Shown here: positions 1-5,862 of the stretch, piece by piece | How the letters are laid out: each line of letters opens with the position of its first letter | How positions within the stretch are numbered: position 1 is the stretch's first letter | NCBI GenBank assembly: GCA_011065065.1 | Contig: JAAKFL010000053.1 | Span: 1 to 10,253, forward strand | Direction of reading: 5' to 3' | Source of the DNA: Chlamydiota bacterium | Lineage (GTDB): Bacteria > Chlamydiota > Chlamydiia > Chlamydiales > SLFE01 | Length of the DNA stretch: 10,253 nucleotides | Notes under the pieces: model-generated | The model's database searches: none | What the model saw: the letters and a program-made list of their open reading frames with translations, nothing else | What the model was told of the DNA's origin: nothing | Position numbers and translations under genes: made by a program

Positions 1-23
1 ATCCCACTACAGAAGATTATTTA

Positions 24-932
24 ATGATTGACCAATTCCTTGAAGACAAAAAGAATGAATTAGTTGCTGTTCCACATCATCTTAGACCATTCAAAAATGA
101 TTACTTAAATAAAGAGTTTTATGCCTGGATTACTTATCGCTCCCCAAAAAATTTATTCGCTCCCGAAGATCTAAGAGGGCTTCATATTGATTATCTAGGA
201 AATGATCCCAGTATTAAAGATAAATGTGTGATATGCTATGTCACATGCAATAAAAAGGGAGAGCGCAACTACATTCGAGGATTAAAGTATCTGAAAAAAG
301 CTCTTAAAAAAATTAAATTTGAAGGCCATCTCATTTATTATATCGGGGGGTACCCAGGCTTGAATAGAGGGCGTTTACTTTATGCGGATGTTCCTTATGC
401 ATTTAAAACATTTCTTTTTGAAGAGGCCAAAGACATGGGTTATCATCAGGCTCTATGGCTTGATTCTTGTTGCGTTCCCCTGAGAAGCATCACCCCTCTC
501 TTTGAACATATTGAAATGAAAGGTATCGGCTTTCGAAGCCTAGTACCTTTATTTTGGACACCCCTTTGTGAAGGATTCAAATCATTAATGCCAGAATTTA
601 ATATATCTGAGAAAAAATCTTATATATCACAAACAACCCAAGTCATCGGAATAAACTTTGATAGTGAAATTGGCGAATCTTTTTTAAAAAGAATGATACA
701 ACTGATTAATAAAAAAATTCCATTTTTGATTGGTACCGATCCTCCTCTTACCTTTCTTGTTTATGACTTGAATCTTCAAAGTAAGCAGTTTCCAGACCAT
801 TGGATCGCAGAGCTTGCATGGAATAGCATTGATTATGAAGGTTGGAAAAATAAGCACCCCCAAGCCATGATTTGTCATAATTATGCTCTCGTTCAAGAAG
901 AAATAGAAATACCAGAAAATCTTTTTGATTAG
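24..932 (+). CDS. Putative GT-A-like glycosyltransferase, possibly 5'-partial
   Basis: This 302-residue protein has no signal peptide or membrane segment. I do not recognise a named family with certainty. The order of elements resembles a GT-A glycosyltransferase. A beta-strand opening (VICYVTCNKKGERNYIRGL, residues 69-87) is followed by a glycine turn (YYIGGYPG, 105-112). A helix then runs into a strand ending in WLDS (145-148), where Asp147 would sit in the DxD-like metal/nucleotide-sugar position. After this comes a helix PLFEHIEMKGIGF. By analogy it would transfer a sugar in the cytoplasm, acceptor unknown. The start is uncertain. The frame stays open upstream of ATG 24 to the window edge (it reads PTTEDYL), and only a weak AGAAG lies 8 nt before the ATG, so the true start may be outside the window. 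No terminator hairpin follows. The CDS is secure; the function is not. Confidence 0.6.
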   Translation: MIDQFLEDKKNELVAVPHHLRPFKNDYLNKEFYAWITYRSPKNLFAPEDLRGLHIDYLGNDPSIKDKCVICYVTCNKKGERNYIRGLKYLKKALKKIKFEGHLIYYIGGYPGLNRGRLLYADVPYAFKTFLFEEAKDMGYHQALWLDSCCVPLRSITPLFEHIEMKGIGFRSLVPLFWTPLCEGFKSLMPEFNISEKKSYISQTTQVIGINFDSEIGESFLKRMIQLINKKIPFLIGTDPPLTFLVYDLNLQSKQFPDHWIAELAWNSIDYEGWKNKHPQAMICHNYALVQEEIEIPENLFD

Positions 933-1199
933 TTTGTTAATTTAAGCAACAAGCGGGATTAACTTACAATTGATTGTTATCCTCTCACATGCAGTATCTT
1001 ATGCAGAAAGAGGTAGGAATTCACCAAGAATATTATCAAATTTCTGCCATGGAAAAGTTCGAAGACCGTCCCATGTCTCACGTTTTTCGAATTTTATTCC
1101 ATGTCATACAATTAGAGCTATTTAAGCAAATATAGAACGAAAATTTCTACACCTGAATAGTTACTATTTTGCTTTCCCTCAGATTTAATTACGCCCAGA

Positions 1200-2240
1200 T
1201 TAATTTCCCCAAGGTAACAAAACTATGTTGCCGGATACTTCGTTGTTTGCAATCAAGCGGTGGGCTTCGCTAGCTTGGCTTAAAGGAAGTGTGCGGTCAA
1301 GCACAGCCTTAACTTTGCCTTGACGAATGAGCTCTAAGCCGAATTCAAGGTCTTCAGTGTCGCTTGCCATTGAGCCGCGTAACTCTTTCTGAGTGAAGAA
1401 AAGGGATCGAATGTCAAATTTAACCTCATGGCCAGCAGCAAAACCAAAGGCAACAATTATCCCCATTGGCCTTGCGGCTTCAATGCTTTTGGCCAAAACA
1501 TCTCCCGCCAAGTTATCGATGACGACATCAGCACCTTGGCCTCCAGTCCATTCTTTCACACGTTCAACCAAATCTTCATTGCTCATGTTGATAATTAAAT
1601 CAGCGCCTGCCTTCTTAGCAGTTTCACCCTTGGCATCGCTACGAACGGTCGTGGCGACATCTGCACCGATGGCCTTTGCCACTTGGATCAGCATACTCCC
1701 TGAGCCGGAAGCACCTGAGTGAATCAGTACTTTATCTCCAGCCTTTACTTTCCCGATTTGTTTAAGAGCATGTACCGCCGTTGATAAAACAACCGGAAGC
1801 GTAGCCACTTCTTCGGGCTGTAGTCCTGTATTATCTTTGACGACAGCGTATACTGGCACTTCCATGTATTGTGCATAAGTACCTGATATGTGTAATCCTG
1901 GTAAGGCAAAGCTTGGTGCAGCAATGGTGGGCCGAACATTAGTTTCTTCTTCTTTTTGAGGATATCCCGGTGCCACAAGGACTCGTTCACCAATTTTAAA
2001 TCCGGTAACTCCTTCACCTAATTCCGCCACCTCTCCCGCAGCATCAGCACCTAAAATATGAGGGAAAGAAAGTTCAGGTACGATCGTTCCCTTGCGAATG
2101 TAGTGATCAAGACGATTGACGCCAGCGGCCAGCACCTTAATCAGGAGGTGTCCCGCCCGCGGTTTTGGAGTATCGATATCTTCATATTTGAGAACATCGA
2201 AATCACCGAATTCTTTAATCACAGCAGCTTTCATCTTCAT
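1200..2240 (-). CDS. Zinc-independent medium-chain dehydrogenase / quinone oxidoreductase-like protein
   Basis: This 346-residue protein has the usual length of the MDR superfamily. The N-terminal GroES-like domain (about 1-130) has AAGVNRLDHYIRKG at 38-51, with Asn where alcohol dehydrogenases carry the catalytic-zinc Cys. GADAAGEVAELGEGVTGFKIGERV follows at 64-87. The Rossmann dinucleotide motif is at 171-193 (VLIHSGASGSGSMLIQVAKA). Arg200 at the end of the second beta-strand could contact the NADPH 2'-phosphate. The protein has no cysteine at all, so neither catalytic nor structural zinc sites are possible. It should be a cytosolic NAD(P)H-dependent quinone, enone or aldehyde reductase; the substrate cannot be read from sequence. 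ATG 2240 is preferred over a second ATG two codons later because AGAAGGA lies 8 nt upstream. It stands alone, antisense to its neighbours, and by eye is more GC-rich than them, so it may have been acquired separately. Confidence 0.9.
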   Translation of the reverse strand: MKMKAAVIKEFGDFDVLKYEDIDTPKPRAGHLLIKVLAAGVNRLDHYIRKGTIVPELSFPHILGADAAGEVAELGEGVTGFKIGERVLVAPGYPQKEEETNVRPTIAAPSFALPGLHISGTYAQYMEVPVYAVVKDNTGLQPEEVATLPVVLSTAVHALKQIGKVKAGDKVLIHSGASGSGSMLIQVAKAIGADVATTVRSDAKGETAKKAGADLIINMSNEDLVERVKEWTGGQGADVVIDNLAGDVLAKSIEAARPMGIIVAFGFAAGHEVKFDIRSLFFTQKELRGSMASDTEDLEFGLELIRQGKVKAVLDRTLPLSQASEAHRLIANNEVSGNIVLLPWGN

Positions 2241-2248
2241 AAATTTGA

Positions 2249-2255
2249 TCCTTCT
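2249..2255 (-). promoter_or_regulatory. Ribosome binding site of the dehydrogenase
   Basis: On the minus strand AGAAGGA sits 8 nt before ATG 2240 and would be 14 nt from the second in-frame ATG, so it selects the first. A short perfect inverted repeat, CTAGC/GCTAG with a 5-nt loop, lies upstream at 2297-2311. I assign it no role. Confidence 0.6.
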
Positions 2256-2358
2256 TGTAATGGTTTATGAGTTCAAATCCCTGGCCATCGGAAAATCTAG
2301 CTCAACGCTAGGTAGTTGCTAAAGATATGCAGAGCAATATGTCTGATCAGTTTAATGA

Positions 2359-2619
2359 GCACCCTTTTTACTTAATTTCCAAAATTTAAAAAAAATACAG
2401 AAACAAATCAAGTTTAAAAAAAAACAGGCGGTAAAATCTGAGAAATTGGAAATTTCAGTAAAACTTACTGATGATGATCATATGAGTGTGATTCCTAACC
2501 AAGGTCATGTTCTCATTTCTCGGTCTCCTGCGGCCTCTGAAATGGTTATCAAGTGGTTATCAAGTGGTTATCAAGTGGTTATCAAGTGGTTATCAAGTGG
2601 TTATCAAGTGGTTATTTGA
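2359..2619 (+). pseudogene. Degraded ORF, possible C-terminal remnant of an alpha/beta-hydrolase
   Basis: This frame is open from after a TGA (2356-2358) to TGA 2617-2619, but it has no ATG before 2482 and no ribosome binding site. Its first part is low-complexity lysine-rich sequence. The part from about 2461 reads like real protein. In order it shows LTDDDHMSVIPNQGHVLISR, then SPAASEMVIKWLSSG. A strand ending VIPNQGH followed by a Pro-containing turn and an amphipathic helix is the layout of the C-terminus of alpha/beta-hydrolases, where the His of the GH pair is catalytic. The final helix is then overwritten by the 11-bp tandem array, which in this frame repeats an 11-residue unit twice before the stop. 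The nucleophile-elbow Ser and most of the fold are absent, so it could not be active. It could also be a chance open frame. Confidence 0.3.
2544..2615 (+). repeat. 11-bp tandem repeat, six full copies plus 6 bp
   Basis: The unit GGTTATCAAGT is repeated perfectly six times (starting at 2544, 2555, 2566, 2577, 2588 and 2599), followed by GGTTAT at 2610-2615. No copy carries a mismatch, which points to recent expansion by slippage. The unit length is not a multiple of three, so it would shift frame unless gained in threes. It is close to one helical turn. It lies at the 3' end of the degraded ORF, about 50 bp before the palindrome cluster. Confidence 0.97.
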
Positions 2620-2666
2620 TAGGCCGCTCTAATTCAACAGTCGACAATGATTTCATATCGTAAATA

Positions 2667-2752
2667 TGTCCTTCTGTAAAAGGATATATTTTTCTATTTT
2701 GTCCTTGTTAAAAAGGACATAAATTTAAAATCTTTCCTTGCAGATAAGGACA
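2667..2752 (+). promoter_or_regulatory. Three phased palindromes (candidate operator array)
   Basis: There are three copies of TGTCCTT-N6-AAGGACA at 2667-2686, 2700-2719 and 2733-2752. They start exactly 33 bp apart and each has a 6-nt spacer of different sequence. The middle copy is perfect; copy 1 has AAGGATA and copy 3 has TTTCCTT. Four of six half-sites match TGTCCTT exactly. The last copy ends 21 bp before ATG 2774. The 33-bp period is about three helical turns, so dimers bound at each site would sit on one face of the DNA. Autoregulation of the ATPase gene is a reasonable inference. Hairpins in the mRNA leader are the alternative. Confidence 0.7.
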
Positions 2753-2773
2753 CATTTTGATATAAATAAGGTT

Positions 2774-4030
2774 ATGGAAGCGATCCTTACTATTTTATTA
2801 GAAGAGTTTTTTGATCAATTGCCGGGAAAGGCTGATAGTGTAAAGAGGGAGATGGAGTTTCCTGATGTCCCTGGTATGATAAATGTTGCCATTGGTGTTC
2901 GTCGTTCAGGAAAGACCTATTTAATATATCAAAAGATACGAGAACTTCTTGGACGAGGAGTATCGAGAGAACAAATTCTTTTCATCAATTTCGAAGATGA
3001 TCGCCTATTGCCTATGAGTCAGAAGCAGTTGGTCGGACTTTTAGAGACATTTTACACACTTTATCCAGAAAACCATGACCGTGAATGTTATCTTTTTCTC
3101 GATGAAATTCAAAATGTAGATGGTTGGCCGCTTGTGGTCCGGCGTTTTTTTGACACTAAAAATGTTCGGATTTATTTAACAGGTTCATCCGCTAAATTAT
3201 TGAGTAAAGAGATTTCAACTTCCTTACGCGGTCGTTCTATCTCCACTGATGTGTGGCCATATAGTTTTCGAGAATATTGGGAGGCTCAAGGAATTTCTCG
3301 TGCCCGTCCTCCGATTGGAAAAAAAAAGTTAGACCAATTTTACCAACATCTTTGTCGATATTTCTCAATAGGTGGGTTCCCTGCTATTCAGGCCTTGCAT
3401 GAGAATGAACGTCGGACCGTTTTGCAAAGTTACGTGGATGCAGTGATTTTCAGAGATGTCGTCGAACGCTACAAAATCACAAATACATCCCTGATAAAAT
3501 ATTTGATCAAAACATTGATTAAAAATGTGGCAACGCCATTTACGGCTAATAAATTTTACCGGGATGCGAAAAGTCAAGGGATGGAAATCGCCAAGGACAC
3601 AGTTTATGAATATTTAGACTACATTGAAGATGCGTTTTTAATATTTAAGGTTCCAATTTTTTCTGAGTCTATTCGGAAAATGCAAGTAAATCCTAAGAAA
3701 ATTTACATAGTTGATAATGGTTTGGTTTGTGCGAATCGATTAGGGATTTCTTTAAAAATGGGTCATCTTTTTGAAAATCAAGTTTACTTAGATTTGAGGC
3801 GACAAGGGAAAAAAATTCACTACTATAAAACTGAGGAAGGGTATGAAATTGATTTTGTTGCGGAAAACCGAGAAGGGGCACAGGAATTGATTCAGGTTGT
3901 TTGGGATGTGAGTGACGCTAAGACTCTTGAACGAGAGGAGAGGGCATTGCTTCATGCCGAAAGAGAGCTTGGCATAAAGGGGAGAATTTTGACGCCTCGG
4001 GACTATTTAATTGAATCAATTCGCAGCTAG
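2774..4030 (+). CDS. AAA+ family ATPase with C-terminal DUF4143 domain
   Basis: The protein has 418 residues from ATG 2774. The ATPase core carries Walker A GVRRSGKT (41-48), Walker B YLFLDEIQ (106-113), a sensor-1-like IYLTGSS (133-139) and SLRGR (150-154), which may supply an arginine finger. The DUF4143 region (about 215-380) contains a winged-helix-like stretch (256-293). It then has E334 in the helix FENQVYLDLRRQG, EIDF (358-361) and ELIQV (371-375), the arrangement of a PD-(D/E)xK nuclease-like fold. These ATPases are common in bacteria and archaea and their role is mostly unknown. An upstream in-frame TTG at 2738 would add 12 residues but lies inside the third palindrome and lacks a ribosome binding site. 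ATG 2774 also fits the family's N-terminal helix (MEAILTILLEEFF), although its AAGG is only 2 nt away. The stop codon lies in an inverted-repeat element. Confidence 0.9.
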   Translation: MEAILTILLEEFFDQLPGKADSVKREMEFPDVPGMINVAIGVRRSGKTYLIYQKIRELLGRGVSREQILFINFEDDRLLPMSQKQLVGLLETFYTLYPENHDRECYLFLDEIQNVDGWPLVVRRFFDTKNVRIYLTGSSAKLLSKEISTSLRGRSISTDVWPYSFREYWEAQGISRARPPIGKKKLDQFYQHLCRYFSIGGFPAIQALHENERRTVLQSYVDAVIFRDVVERYKITNTSLIKYLIKTLIKNVATPFTANKFYRDAKSQGMEIAKDTVYEYLDYIEDAFLIFKVPIFSESIRKMQVNPKKIYIVDNGLVCANRLGISLKMGHLFENQVYLDLRRQGKKIHYYKTEEGYEIDFVAENREGAQELIQVVWDVSDAKTLEREERALLHAERELGIKGRILTPRDYLIESIRS

Positions 4031-4071
4031 TACCCTATCCACTTGGCAAAATAAAGTGGATAGGGTACTAG
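4027..4071. repeat. 45-bp inverted-repeat element, short form
   Basis: The arms are perfect 18-bp inverted repeats. The left arm CTAGTACCCTATCCACTT (4027-4044) pairs with 4054-4071 across a 9-nt loop, GGCAAAATA. The first four bases include the TAG stop of the upstream ATPase. The segment 4040-4071 matches the right arm of the 90-bp element at 4231-4262 except for one base. No T-run follows, so it is not a standard intrinsic terminator, although the hairpin may protect the mRNA 3' end. Confidence 0.95.
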
Positions 4072-4172
4072 TACTCTGTATCATTTGGATATTTTTGATA
4101 GTATATTTACGTTGGAGTATTCTAGTGTACTGTCACCTCTATCCTAAATGAGGGGTTTCCTCTGAGGTGGAA

Positions 4173-4262
4173 CTAGTACCCTATCAACTTTATTTTGCCA
4201 AGTGGGGCCGCGGGAGCTTTGACGCAGTCCCACTTGGCAAAATAAAGTTGATAGGGTACTAG
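4173..4262. mobile_element. 90-bp MITE-like element with perfect 34-bp terminal inverted repeats
   Basis: The left arm 4173-4206 and right arm 4229-4262 are perfect reverse complements over 34 bp. They surround a 22-nt GC-rich centre (4207-4228). Both ends finish in CTAG, as does the 45-bp element 101 bp upstream. The element has no coding capacity, is nearly all terminal repeat, and is related to a second nearby copy. That suits a non-autonomous element mobilised in trans, or a REP-like hairpin family. No target-site duplication is certain: the flanks differ (GGAA before, CCAT after), unless the CTAG or TA at the ends is itself the duplicated target. No transposase is visible in the window. 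Confidence 0.75.
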
Positions 4263-4336
4263 CCATAAAAAGACCTTTAAAAAAATTTAAATCACTTAAA
4301 ATCAAAGACTTAGCAAATTAGTAGAAAAACTAGATA

Positions 4337-4365
4337 TTGATAATAAAATTCATTAAGTTTATTAT
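4337..4365 (+). promoter_or_regulatory. Candidate sigma70 promoter of the LRR gene
   Basis: TTGATA (4337-4342) is separated by 17 bp from TATTAT (4360-4365), giving a leader of roughly 55 nt before ATG 4426. A perfect TATAAT overlaps at 4366-4371 but would need a 23-bp spacer from the same -35. The surroundings are extremely AT-rich, which raises the chance of random matches. Apart from this and the inverted repeats, the gap 4031-4425 holds only a weak CACCTC/GAGGTG inverted repeat (4134-4139 and 4164-4169). Confidence 0.4.
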
Positions 4366-4425
4366 TATAATTATAGTTTAAATAAATTATTTGTTAATCA
4401 CTTAATTAAAATAAGGAGGGGTATT

Positions 4426-5511
4426 ATGGACCCATCATCTTCAGTAGGGCGTGTCGTCCCAAAAGTAGTCAATCAACTAAACCAAGTTGCAAAAGAGGTT
4501 CAAAAAGGGAAATGGGAAGGTCATGAGAATGACTTATCGATGAAAATTCGTGAGTTAATTTCTGATGCTTCACGAGATACTGGCCCTCATAAGGCCTTTG
4601 AAGCTTCTGTGATTACACTGATCGATGCTTTGACAGCCATGGATACCAAGAGTGCGGTGGTCAAAAAAACAATCGGTCAATTAAACAGTGTCATTCGTGG
4701 GGAAAGTTCGGTGGTGGATCTGAAACGCCTTCCGTCGGATACAGACGAAGAAATACAAGAGTCTATCCAGATATTTAGAAATTTAATCGAACAGGAAAAG
4801 CCAAACGCTGTCGAGTCTTTTGTTGAGTGGATGGAATACTCTGGGATGAGTGCATCGCAACTTAACCTTTCTAAGGAAGAGTGGCTCATGGTTGCACCTC
4901 ATTTAACGGTATTAGAATTTAATGTGGATAACTTTTCAGAAGAAGACGTTCAAGAGATCATTTCAAATTGTCATAACCTTAAACAGTTAGATTTACAAAC
5001 GGATTCAATTAAAACAACACCCGAACTCCCCAGGGGATTGGAATTTTTTACTTTGGCATTTAGCAATAAACTCATCAGCGTGTCGTCATTGAATGAAGGT
5101 TTGCAACAATTTTCATGTTTCAGCAATGAAAGGCTGAATTCATTACCTGCAGTTCTACCTAATAGCATAACAAAGTTCCATTGCGTCGATCACCCCTACG
5201 TAAAAACAATACCTGAACTTCACGAAGGAATCACCTCGGTTAAACTCTCTGGGTGTGGAATAGAAGACTTGCCCTCATTGCCCAGTTCTCTTAAAATTCT
5301 TGAAATGAGTGATTGTGAAAATATCAAAAACATCAAGGCATTACCGGATAACTTAGAAGATCTGGATGTCTCTCGGTGTGATGCACTTGTCACGATTCCA
5401 TTTCCTCTTCCGGAAAGCATGAAACTGCTGACAATAAGCTGGTGCTCATCATTAGTTTTACCTGATACGTTTGCATCAGAAAAACCACCTGGATTAAAGG
5501 TGGTGAAATAA
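4426..5511 (+). CDS. LPX-type leucine-rich-repeat protein, probable host-directed effector
   Basis: This 361-residue protein has no Sec signal or membrane segment. Residues 1-155 are a helical N-terminal domain starting with a Ser-rich stretch (MDPSSSVGR), compatible with a type III secretion signal. From about 158 to the end there are eight or nine repeats of 19-23 residues. Several carry the bacterial LPX pattern, for example LPSLPSSLKILEMSDCENIK and LPDNLEDLDVSRCDALVTIP, in which LPxxL is followed by L.L. This subfamily is typified by YopM, IpaH, SspH and SlrP of animal pathogens. No C-terminal NEL ubiquitin-ligase domain follows, so it resembles YopM in layout and would act by binding a host protein. 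The first repeats are less regular. ATG 4426 is backed by AAGGAGG 6 nt upstream. Secretion and target are inferences. Confidence 0.8.
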   Translation: MDPSSSVGRVVPKVVNQLNQVAKEVQKGKWEGHENDLSMKIRELISDASRDTGPHKAFEASVITLIDALTAMDTKSAVVKKTIGQLNSVIRGESSVVDLKRLPSDTDEEIQESIQIFRNLIEQEKPNAVESFVEWMEYSGMSASQLNLSKEEWLMVAPHLTVLEFNVDNFSEEDVQEIISNCHNLKQLDLQTDSIKTTPELPRGLEFFTLAFSNKLISVSSLNEGLQQFSCFSNERLNSLPAVLPNSITKFHCVDHPYVKTIPELHEGITSVKLSGCGIEDLPSLPSSLKILEMSDCENIKNIKALPDNLEDLDVSRCDALVTIPFPLPESMKLLTISWCSSLVLPDTFASEKPPGLKVVK

Positions 5512-5532
5512 GTTTATTTAAGTAACTTATTT
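5506..5532 (+). other. AT-only stem-loop across the LRR stop codon
   Basis: AAATAAGTT (5506-5514) pairs perfectly with AACTTATTT (5524-5532) over a 9-nt loop, and the TAA stop lies in the left arm. It is followed by TTAAAG and has no G+C-rich core, so it would be a weak terminator at best. Confidence 0.35.
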
Positions 5533-5607
5533 TAAAGTATTTGGAATTACAGCCTATGGCTATCTCTAATATAATCGGTTATTAGCAAGGCCTCATCACA
5601 AAAGTTT

Positions 5608-5636
5608 ACTACAGAGCAAAGAGAGAACTCTGTAGT
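5608..5636 (+). terminator. Possible terminator hairpin after the LRR gene
   Basis: ACTACAGAG (5608-5616) pairs perfectly with CTCTGTAGT (5628-5636) over an 11-nt loop, and the stem can be lengthened outward by T-G and T-A pairs. The nearest T-runs (about 5664 onward) are too far for a textbook intrinsic terminator. It may still end or stabilise the LRR transcript, and would separate it from the next gene. The rest of the 5512-5862 gap is AT-rich leader for the next gene. Confidence 0.35.
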
Positions 5637-5736
5637 GGATTCATGTAAAAACACTTATTAACAGATTTTTTAAGTTTTTTAGGTTATTTTTATTAAAAAA
5701 TAACAAAATTATTAAAAAACGACTGTTTTAAAATAA

Positions 5737-5765
5737 TTTACATTAAAATAAATATTATATAGAAT
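5737..5765 (+). promoter_or_regulatory. Candidate sigma70 promoter of the 810-residue gene
   Basis: TTTACA (5737-5742) lies 17 bp from TAGAAT (5760-5765), giving a leader of about 90 nt. Between this and the start codon is an AAAGCG (5804-5809) / CGCTTT (5844-5849) inverted repeat whose right arm abuts the AGGAGG at 5851-5856. It could influence ribosome access, but the stem is short and distant. AT-richness makes both calls tentative. Confidence 0.35.
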
Positions 5766-5862
5766 AGTAAGTAGTACTAATTTTTTTTAAGTCATAATTA
5801 TACAAAGCGCTTATTTCGGATCTTTATTTATTAATGATTTAAACGCTTTTAGGAGGATTATC

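Noticed and set aside
989..1135. A 48-codon plus-strand open frame in the gap after the first gene, beginning MQYLMQKEVG
   Set aside because: It has no ribosome binding site and no recognisable motif, and it lies in an otherwise featureless 267-bp gap. It could be a gene remnant but nothing supports it. I see nothing else in 933-1199.
1393..1722. A 109-codon plus-strand open frame opposite the dehydrogenase
   Set aside because: It is antisense to a conserved catalytic domain, has no ribosome binding site and no recognisable protein features. It is a shadow frame.
2544..2615. CRISPR array or replication-origin iterons
   Set aside because: The 11-bp units are directly adjacent with no spacers, so this is not CRISPR. 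No initiator gene or DnaA-box cluster is visible, so iterons are not supported.
2738..2773. Upstream TTG start adding 12 residues to the ATPase
   Set aside because: The TTG is part of the third palindrome and has no Shine-Dalgarno sequence. The added residues do not look like the family's N-terminus. ATG 2774 fits better.
4027..4071. Intrinsic transcription terminator for the ATPase gene
   Set aside because: The stem is long, but no T-run follows it (the next bases are TACTCTG), and a sequence-related element occurs nearby, so it is treated as a repeat element.
5804..5849. Riboswitch or leader attenuator before the 810-residue gene
   Set aside because: Only a 6-bp inverted repeat with a 34-nt gap is present. 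No known riboswitch core and no terminator/anti-terminator pair can be drawn.
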